Shown here piece after piece: positions 14,944-21,576 of a stretch of DNA of 31,750 nt. The notes below the pieces were generated by a model, which did not search any database, had not been told where the DNA came from, and saw only the letters and a list, made by a program, of their open reading frames with translations. The translations under genes and the position numbers were made by a program. Positions within the stretch are counted from its first letter, which is position 1; each line of letters opens with the position of its first letter. This DNA is from a virus: the IMG/VR virus record IMGVR_UViG_3300021957_000170, positions 1-31,750 of that record. The stretch is one strand, 5' to 3'.

Positions 14944-15129
14944 TTATGCGATAACTTTTCCGTCTTTCATTACCTTCCCCATCTTATGTCCGTTGAAGGA
15001 TATTAAGAGCCAATTGCCCTCGCTGTCTTGTTGTGAGTGTTTCCTGCTTGGGTATTCAATGTCACCTGTAAGTCCGTAAACTGTTTTCATGTGCGTTGCG
15101 TATTTGTATTCTGCTATTTCGTAAGTCAT
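14944..15129 (-). CDS. Small hypothetical protein, paralogue of the 15339-15527 product
   Basis: This 61-residue protein is read from ATG 15129, with GGGAGA seven bases upstream, the start overlapping the stop of the 33-residue gene (TAATG). The C-terminal half shows YPSRKH, then NWLLISFNGHKMGKV; the 62-residue protein of 15339-15527 has IPSMTH then YWLLTYPCGKIVKTY at the same spacing, so both probably derive from a duplication. The fold is likely a small beta sheet. No function is known. It is the last gene of the minus-strand cluster and converges on the initiator gene. Confidence 0.65.
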   Translation of the reverse strand: MTYEIAEYKYATHMKTVYGLTGDIEYPSRKHSQQDSEGNWLLISFNGHKMGKVMKDGKVIA

Positions 15130-15230
15130 TACATATTCTCCCAATAGTTAGCGACTAACCATAGTATGAAAATTATGATTAGCCATATTAAAAAACCAAT
15201 ACCAAATATTTGCCCTATTATCTCAATCAT
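15129..15230 (-). CDS. 33-residue single-span membrane peptide
   Basis: From ATG 15230 the frame encodes MIEIIGQIFGIGFLIWLIII followed by FILWLVANYWENM. Nearly the whole peptide is one hydrophobic helix of about 24 residues, with a charged residue near each end. Its start lies in the last codons of the zinc-finger gene and its stop shares a base with the next start (TAATG). These couplings at both ends and the clean membrane profile argue for a real gene. It could be a membrane-active toxin-like peptide, a small holin-like or superinfection-exclusion protein. Confidence 0.6.
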   Translation of the reverse strand: MIEIIGQIFGIGFLIWLIIIFILWLVANYWENM

Positions 15231-15342
15231 AGCCTGAACCCATGCAATCGGTACAATGTTCTCCGTCTGGTAATGATCCTACGCCTTTGCAGTTAGGACA
15301 CTTACCCATGTAGGATCTAACCCATTTTTTTATCTTGCTCAT
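15223..15342 (-). CDS. 39-residue DnaJ-type zinc-finger mini-protein
   Basis: From ATG 15342 the frame encodes 39 residues: a basic start MSKIKKWVRSYMGK, then CPNCKGVGSLPDGEHCTDCM and GSGYD. This has two CxxCxGxG-like knuckles (C15-x2-C18-x-G-x-G and C30-x2-C33-x-G-x-G), the zinc-binding pattern of the DnaJ/Hsp40 central domain, without any J domain. ATG overlaps the upstream TGA (ATGA), and AGGAG lies eight bases upstream. It is well supported as a gene and could bind unfolded protein or host factors. Confidence 0.7.
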   Translation of the reverse strand: MSKIKKWVRSYMGKCPNCKGVGSLPDGEHCTDCMGSGYD

Positions 15343-15527
15343 GTGTATGACTCCTGGACAACTACATCGTTCTTGCGCTTGTCCTCGTAGGTTTTAACAA
15401 TCTTTCCGCATGGATAGGTTAAGAGCCAATAATCCTTTTTCATATCGTGTGTCATGCTTGGTATGTTTTCTTTTTTTGTGCTGAGTAACATCCTTGCCTC
15501 ATCAATCATTTCTTTATGCTGCGTCAT
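15339..15527 (-). CDS. Small hypothetical protein, paralogue of the 14944-15129 product
   Basis: This 62-residue protein starts at ATG 15527, directly after the TAA of the previous gene, whose final codons AAC-AAG-GAG supply the ribosome site. The N-terminal helix MTQHKEMIDEARMLLSTKK is followed by IPSMTHDMKKDYWLLTYPCG, sharing P-S-x-x-H and W-L-L-x4-G/C-K with the 61-residue protein encoded two genes further along. No function is known. Its TGA overlaps the next ATG. Confidence 0.65.
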   Translation of the reverse strand: MTQHKEMIDEARMLLSTKKENIPSMTHDMKKDYWLLTYPCGKIVKTYEDKRKNDVVVQESYT

Positions 15528-15743
15528 TTATAACTCCTTGTTTTTGTAGCTTGTTAATATAGATTTGTTTTTGTTAATAATATCCTGGAACTGTTTAGCA
15601 CTGATTCCAAGCTCGGTTAATACATCAAGGGCCTTGGGATTAATCAAGGCATTGAAGTGTGGGTGTGTAAAGATCTTATTGATCGACTCGTGTTCTTGTC
15701 GATTGATCTTTGGTTTTCTAAAGTTGTATCTGGTAACTGACAT
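15528..15743 (-). CDS. Small basic hypothetical protein
   Basis: This 71-residue protein starts at ATG 15743, sharing a base with the upstream TAA (TAATG), with GGGAGA before it. It has a basic N-terminus (TRYNFRKPKINRQEHES), a middle with KALDVLTELGISAKQFQD, whose LTELGIS-x-x-Q-F pattern resembles a helix-turn-helix, and ends in KNKSILTSYKNKEL. A DNA-binding role is possible but uncertain. It is coupled on both sides within the minus-strand cluster. Confidence 0.6.
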   Translation of the reverse strand: MSVTRYNFRKPKINRQEHESINKIFTHPHFNALINPKALDVLTELGISAKQFQDIINKNKSILTSYKNKEL

Positions 15744-16000
15744 TACGCTATCTCCCTTTTGTTTTTCTTGTGTAGTTTATAAAGATCCTTTTGTCGTTGA
15801 ATATCTTCTTGCATATCTTCCCAAATCTCGTTCTTAACTTCTTGCTTAACATCAGCATCAAGTTTGGTAACGATCTCAAAGTCAGATTTGTTTGGTGTCC
15901 ACCATTGGTGATTCACTGATTTGTATGCAGGTGATACTTCACCTTCAGTTTTCCATTGCCACTGAATAACACCATGTTCGGTTTTACTATATAGATACAT
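15743..16000 (-). CDS. Hypothetical protein, Trp-rich N-terminus and charged coiled-coil tail
   Basis: This 85-residue protein starts at ATG 16000, sharing a base with the upstream TAA and preceded by AGAGGT. The first half has several tryptophans (VIQWQWKTEGEV, then VNHQWWTPNKSD), suggesting a small beta domain. The second half is a highly charged helix (VKQEVKNEIWEDMQEDIQRQ, KDLYKLHKKNKRE) able to form a coiled coil. No known family is recognised. The reading frame extends to 16048, but the nearer start fits the gene overlap pattern of this cluster. Confidence 0.65.
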   Translation of the reverse strand: MYLYSKTEHGVIQWQWKTEGEVSPAYKSVNHQWWTPNKSDFEIVTKLDADVKQEVKNEIWEDMQEDIQRQKDLYKLHKKNKREIA

Positions 16001-16170
16001 TACGCTACCTCTACTTCTACTTCTGAGCGATCTTCTAAATGTTGCCATTCAAACTCATTCTCGCAAGCCTGGTCTTCTGCAGCTTCCCAATTATCAGCTT
16101 CAATATAGACCTCTTCTCTGATAATGGTTGTTCTAATAACTCTAAACTCTGTTAATGTGTCCGCGCTCAT
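16000..16170 (-). CDS. 56-residue acidic hypothetical protein
   Basis: From ATG 16170 the frame encodes 56 residues, MSADTLTEFRVIRTTIIREE, then VYIEADNWEAAEDQACENEF and an acidic end EDRSEVEVEVA. The pattern FRVIRTTIIREEVYIEADNWEEA is that of a short beta hairpin plus helix seen in small phage proteins. The start shares a base with the previous TAA, and the stop shares one with the next ATG. Strong negative charge could indicate a DNA-mimic or protein-inhibitor role; that is speculation. Confidence 0.6.
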   Translation of the reverse strand: MSADTLTEFRVIRTTIIREEVYIEADNWEAAEDQACENEFEWQHLEDRSEVEVEVA

Positions 16171-16454
16171 TACAGCACCTCCTTTTGTTTGGTAAAGGTT
16201 AAAGTTCCGCTAGGGTCTGAATATGTAAGCGTTGCATCATCTTTAAGAAAATGTAACTGGGCAATAAATTCATCATCTAAACCCCAATCATCCGAGTTGA
16301 TGAGCGTATAGAGAGAAACCTTTTCTTTTGGTACTTCTCCATAACCATCAACCCAATTAACTAGGTATATCTTGCGCTCTAGCTTAATTCTTTGTTTAAG
16401 TTCTTTAGCGTTTCCGTAAAAGCGTTTATTTCTAAAGTTAGTAATGATATTCAT
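16170..16454 (-). CDS. Hypothetical protein
   Basis: This 94-residue protein is read from ATG 16454, which shares a base with the TAA of the 45-residue membrane peptide gene upstream. The frame is open to 16493, but that start ignores the overlap. The sequence begins basic (NIITNFRNKRFYGNAKELKQ RIKLERK), then has beta-like segments (IYLVNWVDGYGEV, VSLYTLINSDDWGLDDEF, DATLTYSDPSGTLTFTKQ). No known domain is recognised. The mixed alpha/beta size is typical of phage early host-interaction proteins. Confidence 0.65.
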   Translation of the reverse strand: MNIITNFRNKRFYGNAKELKQRIKLERKIYLVNWVDGYGEVPKEKVSLYTLINSDDWGLDDEFIAQLHFLKDDATLTYSDPSGTLTFTKQKEVL

Positions 16455-16591
16455 TAGACCACCCACGATATGAGAGTTAACAAGGACACACAAAAGAATA
16501 TAATAATTATGTTCTCGGTGATTCTCCGCGCTTGGTCAGTCCATGGTTTTGGTTGTTGTGGTTTATGCAGTTTGTTTGCAAAGTCTTTCAT
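16454..16591 (-). CDS. 45-residue C-terminally anchored membrane protein
   Basis: From ATG 16591 the frame encodes MKDFANKLHKPQQPKPWTDQ, a basic proline-rich cytoplasmic part, then ARRITENIIIIFFCVSLLTL and ISWVV, a single membrane helix at residues about 27-45. AGGAGAG lies six bases upstream, a good ribosome site. The TAA overlaps the next ATG. The tail-anchor topology, with a soluble N-terminus, is unusual for a holin and suits a membrane-tethered regulator or exclusion factor. It is too short for common gene finders. Confidence 0.6.
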   Translation of the reverse strand: MKDFANKLHKPQQPKPWTDQARRITENIIIIFFCVSLLTLISWVV

Positions 16592-16621
16592 TTATCTCTC
16601 CTATAAAATGAGTTGGTTATA

Positions 16622-16654
16622 CCACGAAAGCCGAGCATAAGACTCGGCTAGTGG
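16622..16654 (-). terminator. Hairpin after the first minus-strand gene (possible attenuator)
   Basis: AGCCGAG (16629-16635) and CTCGGCT (16643-16649) form a seven-base-pair GC-rich stem with a seven-base loop, and CCAC/GTGG (16622-16625 and 16651-16654) can extend it. On the minus strand the stem is followed by only TTTC, a weak U-tract. It lies between the stop at 16672 and the next start at 16591, and would partly separate the first gene from the rest of the cluster. Confidence 0.5.
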
Positions 16655-16671
16655 ATTGTGTATTTGTTTAA

Positions 16672-16914
16672 CTAAGCTGCATTCTTAATTGCCTGTTTTA
16701 AAAAGAATTTCCAAGAGGTAAAACCTTTATCTTTTTCCTTTTCAATTAAATCTGAAAAACCAATTTCTTTTGGTTTCCAAATTTTTAAAGCAAGGTCAAT
16801 ATAGATTTTGATTAAGTCATGGTTGCCACCTAAGTCATGAATAACTATTTCATGGTCACCTTTATCATTGATTAAGAACCTTGTTGCTTGGTCTATATGG
16901 TATGTATTTCTCAT
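16672..16914 (-). CDS. Hypothetical protein, first gene of minus-strand cluster
   Basis: This 80-residue protein starts at ATG 16914, with AGGAGAG seven bases upstream; the earlier in-frame ATG at 16956 falls inside the promoter. The sequence MRNTYHIDQATRFLINDKGD is followed by EIVIHDLGGNHDLIKIYIDL and a basic-acidic C-terminal part (EIGFSDLIEKEKDKGFTSWK, FFLKQAIKNAA). A mixed alpha/beta fold is likely. No known family is recognised. It is the gene closest to the extended -10 promoter and is set apart from the others by a hairpin. Confidence 0.65.
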   Translation of the reverse strand: MRNTYHIDQATRFLINDKGDHEIVIHDLGGNHDLIKIYIDLALKIWKPKEIGFSDLIEKEKDKGFTSWKFFLKQAIKNAA

Positions 16915-16958
16915 TCTATCTCTCCTTTTAAATGGTAGCTTTTCTTGGCTACACAATA

Positions 16959-16986
16959 ATTATATCAAATAGAACGCACAATGCAA
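16959..16986 (-). promoter_or_regulatory. Extended -10 sigma70 promoter for the minus-strand cluster
   Basis: On the minus strand TGATATAAT (plus 16959-16967) is a perfect extended -10 element (TGnTATAAT). TTGCAT (plus 16981-16986) is a partial -35 at 16-base spacing. The leader to ATG 16914 is about 40 bases. The strong -10 suggests host RNA polymerase reads this cluster on entry or in the lysogen. Confidence 0.65.
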
Positions 16987-17063
16987 CTCTTTTCTACACT
17001 AATACCTAATTAAGTATGTCAAAATCTATAGGGGAATGTTGCGACATCGAGTAGAATTTTCGT
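16987..17063 (+). promoter_or_regulatory. Putative late-operon control region before TerS
   Basis: The 77 bases between the minus-strand promoter and TerS hold CTACACTAATAC (16994-17005), 11 of 12 bases identical to the motif at 5110-5121, and CTATAGGGG (about 17027-17035), which shares CTATAGGG with the promoter-like core there. The two elements are adjacent at 5110 but about 20 bases apart here. No good sigma70 pair is seen on the plus strand. A phage-specific late promoter is likely somewhere in this stretch. Confidence 0.4.
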
Positions 17064-17531
17064 ATGGAGAAGAAAGATTACAGTTACTTAATCGGTAAAG
17101 CTGGTCGTAAAAAGATTAAATTTAACGATGAAGACTTTGAAAACATTGAGAGATGGGCTGGTAATGGTTTGTCTGAAAAACAAATTGCAGAGCTGTTGAA
17201 CACATCAACTTCCACAATCTCTCGCAGAAAAAGAGAATTGGCACAATTTGATAACGCTTTAAAGAGAGGAAGAGCAAAAGCAATTGCTGCGGTGACAAAC
17301 GCGCTTTACACTTCAGCTCTCGATGGAAACACTACGGCCCAGATATTCTTTTTAAAGAACCGAAGCAGTGACTCCTGGATGGACAAAGCCGAGGTCAATC
17401 ACAACCTTAACCTTGCCGAGATCCTAGATACAGCAAAGAATCGTGTGATCGAGGGCAAAGTAGTAACTGAGCAGCTTGATTCACAGCGTGTCCTTTCAGA
17501 GGACGCGTTGCCAAACAAAAATACGGGCTAG
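17064..17531 (+). CDS. terS: Terminase small subunit
   Basis: This 155-residue protein recognises phage DNA and brings it to the large subunit. An N-terminal helix-turn-helix at about 37-57 (LSEKQIAELLNTSTSTISRR) is the DNA-binding domain. Then comes the oligomerisation helix region (RGRAKAIAAVTNALYTSALDG) and the phrase NTTAQIFFLKNRSSDSWMDK, the T-A-x-x-FFLK-x-R...W motif of TerS families in podoviruses and siphoviruses. There is no good Shine-Dalgarno sequence before ATG 17064. It is followed by a 162-base spacer and the large subunit. Confidence 0.88.
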   Translation: MEKKDYSYLIGKAGRKKIKFNDEDFENIERWAGNGLSEKQIAELLNTSTSTISRRKRELAQFDNALKRGRAKAIAAVTNALYTSALDGNTTAQIFFLKNRSSDSWMDKAEVNHNLNLAEILDTAKNRVIEGKVVTEQLDSQRVLSEDALPNKNTG

Positions 17532-17693
17532 GCGTGGGAACTCTCTCATCTCCCCTACTGTATCCATGCCACGACTGGGAAGCCCGGCGAAATCAACTCT
17601 CCGATTTTGCAACCCCCCCAGTCACTTTTACGGCGGGGGCTATAAATTTAGAACACTTGAGCTAAAATTTTTTAATTTTTTTAATTTTTTTTT
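17532..17693 (+). other. Non-coding TerS-TerL spacer, possible packaging (cos/pac) site
   Basis: This is the longest plus-strand gap in the packaging block. Its first 110 bases are GC-rich against the AT-rich surroundings and include CCCCTACTG, AAGCCCGGCG, ACCCCCCCAGTCAC and ACGGCGGGGGCTAT (near 17615-17643), a C-run/G-run pair that can also fold. The last 30 bases are T-tracts separated by AA, directly before ATG 17694. Terminases often cut in such spacers, but no symmetric nicking site can be demonstrated. A small frame from ATG 17566 has no ribosome site and low-complexity end, so I do not call it a gene. Confidence 0.4.
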
Positions 17694-19226
17694 ATGAAGT
17701 ACGAGCCTAAACAAGAACAACAGTTGATGACTGAAATATGGTCACTCAACATTAAAGACGATCCAGTAAACTTTGTTAAGTTCGCCTTCCCATGGGGACA
17801 AAAGGACACCCCCCTAGAAGACTTTGAAGGCCCAAGAAAGTGGCAGGAAAAAATTTTACGAGATATCGCAGTACATATACAAAGAAACCAAACAATTGAC
17901 TTACCAGAGATGTTTAGATTGGCTGTGGCTTCAGGTCGTCGTATTGGTAAATCAGCATTAGTAGCTTGGTTAATACTTTGGATGTTATCGACAAGGCTAG
18001 GCGCAACCATTATCGTTACTGCTAACACTGAACAGCAGCTTAGAAGTAGAACATGGGCTGAACTTGGTAAGTGGCTCACCCTCTCAATTAATTCTCATTG
18101 GTTTATGAAAACTGCCACCACGATTAAACCTGCTCCATGGTTTCAAGAAGCACTAGAGCGAGATCTTAAAATCGATACCGGGTATTACTACGCGCAAGCG
18201 CAGTTATGGTCAGAAGAAAACCCAGATGCTTTTGCTGGTATTCACAGCTCCTACGGAGTTTGTTTAATCATGGATGAGGCATCAGGTATTCCCGCGCCCA
18301 TCTACTCTGTTTCTGAAGGTTTCTTTTCTGAGCCTACCAAAGATCGCTATTGGTTCACCTTCTCCAACCCGCGCAGAAACACTGGCCCGTTTTACGATTC
18401 CTTCCACAGCAAACGCGCCTTTTGGAAGTCGCTACAAATAGACTCGCGCACAGTCGAAGGCACGGATCAAAAATTGTTTCAGTCTATGATCGAGCAGTAT
18501 GGCGAAAACTCCACTGTCTCGCGCGTGGAAGTTATGGGCGAGTTTCCCCAGGCAGACGATGACACTGTTATTCCCATGGAATTAATCCGCGCAGCCGTAG
18601 ACAGAGATGTCGCGCTCACCGCGAGTGAGCCTATTATTTGGGGCTTGGATGTTGCGCGTTTCGGTGGCGATAATTCTGCTCTGTGCGTGCGCCAGGGAAA
18701 TACTGTTTTTGAGATCACGTCTTTTGCTTCAATGGACTTAATGCAGTTGTGTGGTGTGATTAAGAATCGCTACGATGATGCCACTGTGCTAGAGCGCCCC
18801 CAAGAAATATTGGTGGACGTGATTGGTATTGGCGCGGGCGTGGTCGATAGACTGCGCGAGCAAAATCTCCCAGTGCGTGGCGTGAATGTGTCTGAGTCCT
18901 CTAGCGTGAAAAAAAACTATTTGAACTTGCGAGCTGATTTATGGTTTGCAATTAAAGATTGGCTGGCGCAGCGAGATTGCCGACTTCCTATAGATGATGA
19001 GCTTGCCTCGGAATTGGCTGCGCCATTGTATAAATATACTTCGACTGGAAAGATAAAGATAGAGAGTAAGGATGAAATGAGGAAAAGGGGTATAAAATCA
19101 CCAGATAAGGCAGACGCTTTAGCACTAACCATGGCAAGTTCTGCCGCAAGTTTTAGTGGAAGCGAGAGTGTTTTCGGTTATAATTTCAAAAAACCTTTAA
19201 AATCTCGAATAATTCGAGTGGGATAG
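17694..19226 (+). CDS. terL: Terminase large subunit
   Basis: This 510-residue packaging motor has an ATPase and a nuclease domain. Walker A SGRRIGKSA is at 80-88, Walker B VCLIMDEAS at 189-197 (catalytic Glu196 side), and the coupling motif FSNPRRNTG at 223-231. The RNase H-like nuclease has Asp319 (WGLDVARFGGD), Asp375 (EILVDVIGIG) and the KADALA acid pair at 471-474. All key acids are present, so both activities are expected. The start is the first ATG after a T-tract without Shine-Dalgarno sequence. The central part (about 18290-18910) is unusually rich in GCGC and CGCG. Confidence 0.96.
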   Translation: MKYEPKQEQQLMTEIWSLNIKDDPVNFVKFAFPWGQKDTPLEDFEGPRKWQEKILRDIAVHIQRNQTIDLPEMFRLAVASGRRIGKSALVAWLILWMLSTRLGATIIVTANTEQQLRSRTWAELGKWLTLSINSHWFMKTATTIKPAPWFQEALERDLKIDTGYYYAQAQLWSEENPDAFAGIHSSYGVCLIMDEASGIPAPIYSVSEGFFSEPTKDRYWFTFSNPRRNTGPFYDSFHSKRAFWKSLQIDSRTVEGTDQKLFQSMIEQYGENSTVSRVEVMGEFPQADDDTVIPMELIRAAVDRDVALTASEPIIWGLDVARFGGDNSALCVRQGNTVFEITSFASMDLMQLCGVIKNRYDDATVLERPQEILVDVIGIGAGVVDRLREQNLPVRGVNVSESSSVKKNYLNLRADLWFAIKDWLAQRDCRLPIDDELASELAAPLYKYTSTGKIKIESKDEMRKRGIKSPDKADALALTMASSAASFSGSESVFGYNFKKPLKSRIIRVG

Positions 19227-19232
19227 TTTTAC

Positions 19233-21422
19233 ATGGCAAAAGATTACGAAGATAAAATAGAAGACATACTTGAGAAAGAAGAGATTGAATCTTCTGAGAT
19301 GGAAGTAGAAGTCAATGAAGAAATGGACATGGAACATCTTGCTGGGGTTATTAAATCCGAGATGGATGACGCTAAAGATTTTATTCATCAAGTAGGTGCA
19401 GAACGCGCAGAGTCCACAGAATACTATCTTGGTAATGAGCCTGAAGGCACTAGCTCCATGCAATCTGAATACGTCTCAACAGACGTACGGGATAGCGTCT
19501 TGTTTATGCTTCCGTCTATCATGCGCACTTTCTTTGGTACTAAAAAGATTGTTGAATTCGTACCGCACGGCCCTGAAGACATTGCTGTCGCAGAGCAACA
19601 AACCAACTACGTCAACTACATCATCCAAGAAAAGAATCAAGGTTTCCAAGTTTTATACAGTGCGTTTAAAGATGCGTTGGTTAGAAAAACTGGTTTTGTT
19701 AAAGTCTTTTGGGATGACTCTATTTCAGCAACCACTCACGAATACACAGGCTTAGATCCACAATCGTATCAGGCATTAACACTTGATCCGAATGTGGAGA
19801 TAGTCGAAGAAACAGTCACCATGGAAACCATCACACAGGTTGACCCTATGACTGGCGAGGAAATCACACAAGAGATCCCAGCAACATACGACCTCACGAT
19901 TCGCAGAATTAAATCTAAAGATCAGGTATGTATTGAGAGCGTTCCACCAGAAGAAATATTAATCTCACGCAACGCGCGCGATTTAGAAACTGCTTCTTAT
20001 GTGGCGCACAGAATGATTAAGTCTGTCTCTGACTTAGTAGCCATGGGTTACGACCAAGAAGAAATGGAGCAATACGCAACGCAAACCAGCAGTGCGATTG
20101 ATGCAGAAAGCTACGAAGAAGTGGAAGCTAGGAATCCATTTGACAATATGATCTATCCAGATCGAAACGACTCAGGCGCAAAAGATGTGCTGTATGTCGA
20201 ACATTATTTATTTTATGACTTTGACGATGACGGCATCGATGAAAGAATTAGAGTTTGTTCAGTTGGTGATGGTGTTCATGTGGTGAATGTTGAGCAGTGG
20301 GATGATCTTCCTATTGCCATGTTCTGCCCTGACCCTGAACCGCACACCGCAATTGGCTCATGCCCTGCGGATTACCTAAAGCCTATTCAAGCGGCTAAGT
20401 CTCAGATTATGCGAGACACCCTTGATTCTTTGGGTCACTCAATCTTTCCTCGGATGGCTGTTGTTGAAGGTCAAGTCAATATTGACGATGTACTCAATAC
20501 TGATATTGGACAACCAATTCGAGTTCGCGCCCCTGGAATGGTTCAGCCCTTTACAGTACCCTTCGCTGGTAAAGAGGCATTTCCTGTTCTTGGATACCTC
20601 GATGATGCAAAAGAGAATAGAACAGGTGTGTCCAAAGCCTCTGCTGGCTTAAATGCAGACGCTTTGCAATCAAGCACAAGTGCAGCAGTATCCGCTACCA
20701 TGTCTGGGGCGCAAGGCCGTATTGAATTGATTTGTAGACATTTCGCAGAAGGCGGACTCAAGCAGATCTTTAAAGTAACCAACAACCTCATCATCAAGCA
20801 TCAAAATGCTCAAGATGTCTTTAGGTTAGAAGGTAAGTTTATCCCGGTTGATCCTAGATATTGGAACAACGACAAAGACATGATTGTGAACGTAGCTATC
20901 TCCAAGTCTTCAGACGAAGAGAAGTTTGCTATCCTCTCACAGCTTGCTGGTAAGCAAGAACAAATCATGCAAACACTTGGGCCACAGAATCCATTGGTAT
21001 CTATGCAGCAATACTCCAACACGCTCACGCGCATGATAGAGATTGCCGGGTTTAAAGACGCGCAATCGTTTATTAACACTGAAGTTCCGCCAATGCCACA
21101 GACTCCGCCTGAACAGCAAAAACCAGATCCTGCGGCAATGTTGGCGCAAGCAGAAGCTATGAAGGCTCAGAACTTAGGACAAAAAGCGATCATTGATGCT
21201 GAAACTGACAGAATGAAAATCATCATGGATGATGACAGAAACAGAGATGAAGCCGAGGCACAGATTAGACTTAAAGCTGCTGAACTATCAGCTAAGTATG
21301 GCGCACAAGTAAACATCGCAGAGATTAACGCTATTATGGAAAGAGATCGTGAAAACATTAGGCAAACTGCAAAAGATCAAGCTCAAGGACTATTTACTGG
21401 CAATGGCAATCAAACTCTATAA
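19233..21422 (+). CDS. Portal protein (p19-like, podovirus type)
   Basis: This 729-residue protein forms the dodecameric ring at the capsid vertex. The N-terminus is an acidic coiled coil (about 1-55), then comes SEYVSTDVRDSVLFMLPSIM (near 80), the S-x-x-V-D-x-V-x-x-x-M-P-x-L/I signature of p19 portals, followed by FKDALVRKTGFVKVFWDDS at about 144-163. The clip and stem regions follow, with QIMRDTLDSLGHSIFPRMAV near 390-410. The C-terminal 120 residues are a charged helix (DDDRNRDEAEAQIRLKAAEL), the barrel. It starts seven bases after the TerL stop, as in most tailed phages. Confidence 0.93.
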   Translation: MAKDYEDKIEDILEKEEIESSEMEVEVNEEMDMEHLAGVIKSEMDDAKDFIHQVGAERAESTEYYLGNEPEGTSSMQSEYVSTDVRDSVLFMLPSIMRTFFGTKKIVEFVPHGPEDIAVAEQQTNYVNYIIQEKNQGFQVLYSAFKDALVRKTGFVKVFWDDSISATTHEYTGLDPQSYQALTLDPNVEIVEETVTMETITQVDPMTGEEITQEIPATYDLTIRRIKSKDQVCIESVPPEEILISRNARDLETASYVAHRMIKSVSDLVAMGYDQEEMEQYATQTSSAIDAESYEEVEARNPFDNMIYPDRNDSGAKDVLYVEHYLFYDFDDDGIDERIRVCSVGDGVHVVNVEQWDDLPIAMFCPDPEPHTAIGSCPADYLKPIQAAKSQIMRDTLDSLGHSIFPRMAVVEGQVNIDDVLNTDIGQPIRVRAPGMVQPFTVPFAGKEAFPVLGYLDDAKENRTGVSKASAGLNADALQSSTSAAVSATMSGAQGRIELICRHFAEGGLKQIFKVTNNLIIKHQNAQDVFRLEGKFIPVDPRYWNNDKDMIVNVAISKSSDEEKFAILSQLAGKQEQIMQTLGPQNPLVSMQQYSNTLTRMIEIAGFKDAQSFINTEVPPMPQTPPEQQKPDPAAMLAQAEAMKAQNLGQKAIIDAETDRMKIIMDDDRNRDEAEAQIRLKAAELSAKYGAQVNIAEINAIMERDRENIRQTAKDQAQGLFTGNGNQTL

Positions 21423-21576
21423 CTTAGAAGTGTTGGTTGACGATTTAGTTTATGTAGGCTCTGAGATTAGAGCTAAAAGCCAAGAAGAAGCAATTAAAAT
21501 ACTTGGCATTATTTCTGGTGGTGAAGTCACCGAAAATTCAGAAGTTTTAAGTTGTGAGGAGAAAACTTTACACTAA
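21403..21576 (+). CDS. Small hypothetical protein after the portal
   Basis: This 57-residue protein is read from ATG 21403, overlapping the portal end by 20 bases; AAGGA is about 12 bases upstream. The sequence MAIKLYNLEVLVDDLVYVGS then EIRAKSQEEAIKILGIISGG suggests a small beta-alpha fold (strand-hairpin-helix) with a short acidic end. I do not recognise a family. The A of the next start is the last base of its TAA, so it is coupled to the next gene. Confidence 0.65.
   Translation: MAIKLYNLEVLVDDLVYVGSEIRAKSQEEAIKILGIISGGEVTENSEVLSCEEKTLH

Noticed and set aside
17566-17697. Small frame in the TerS-TerL spacer beginning MPRLGSPAK
   Set aside because: No ribosome site, end made of a poly-T-derived Phe/Asn run, and it overlaps the TerL start; more likely non-coding.
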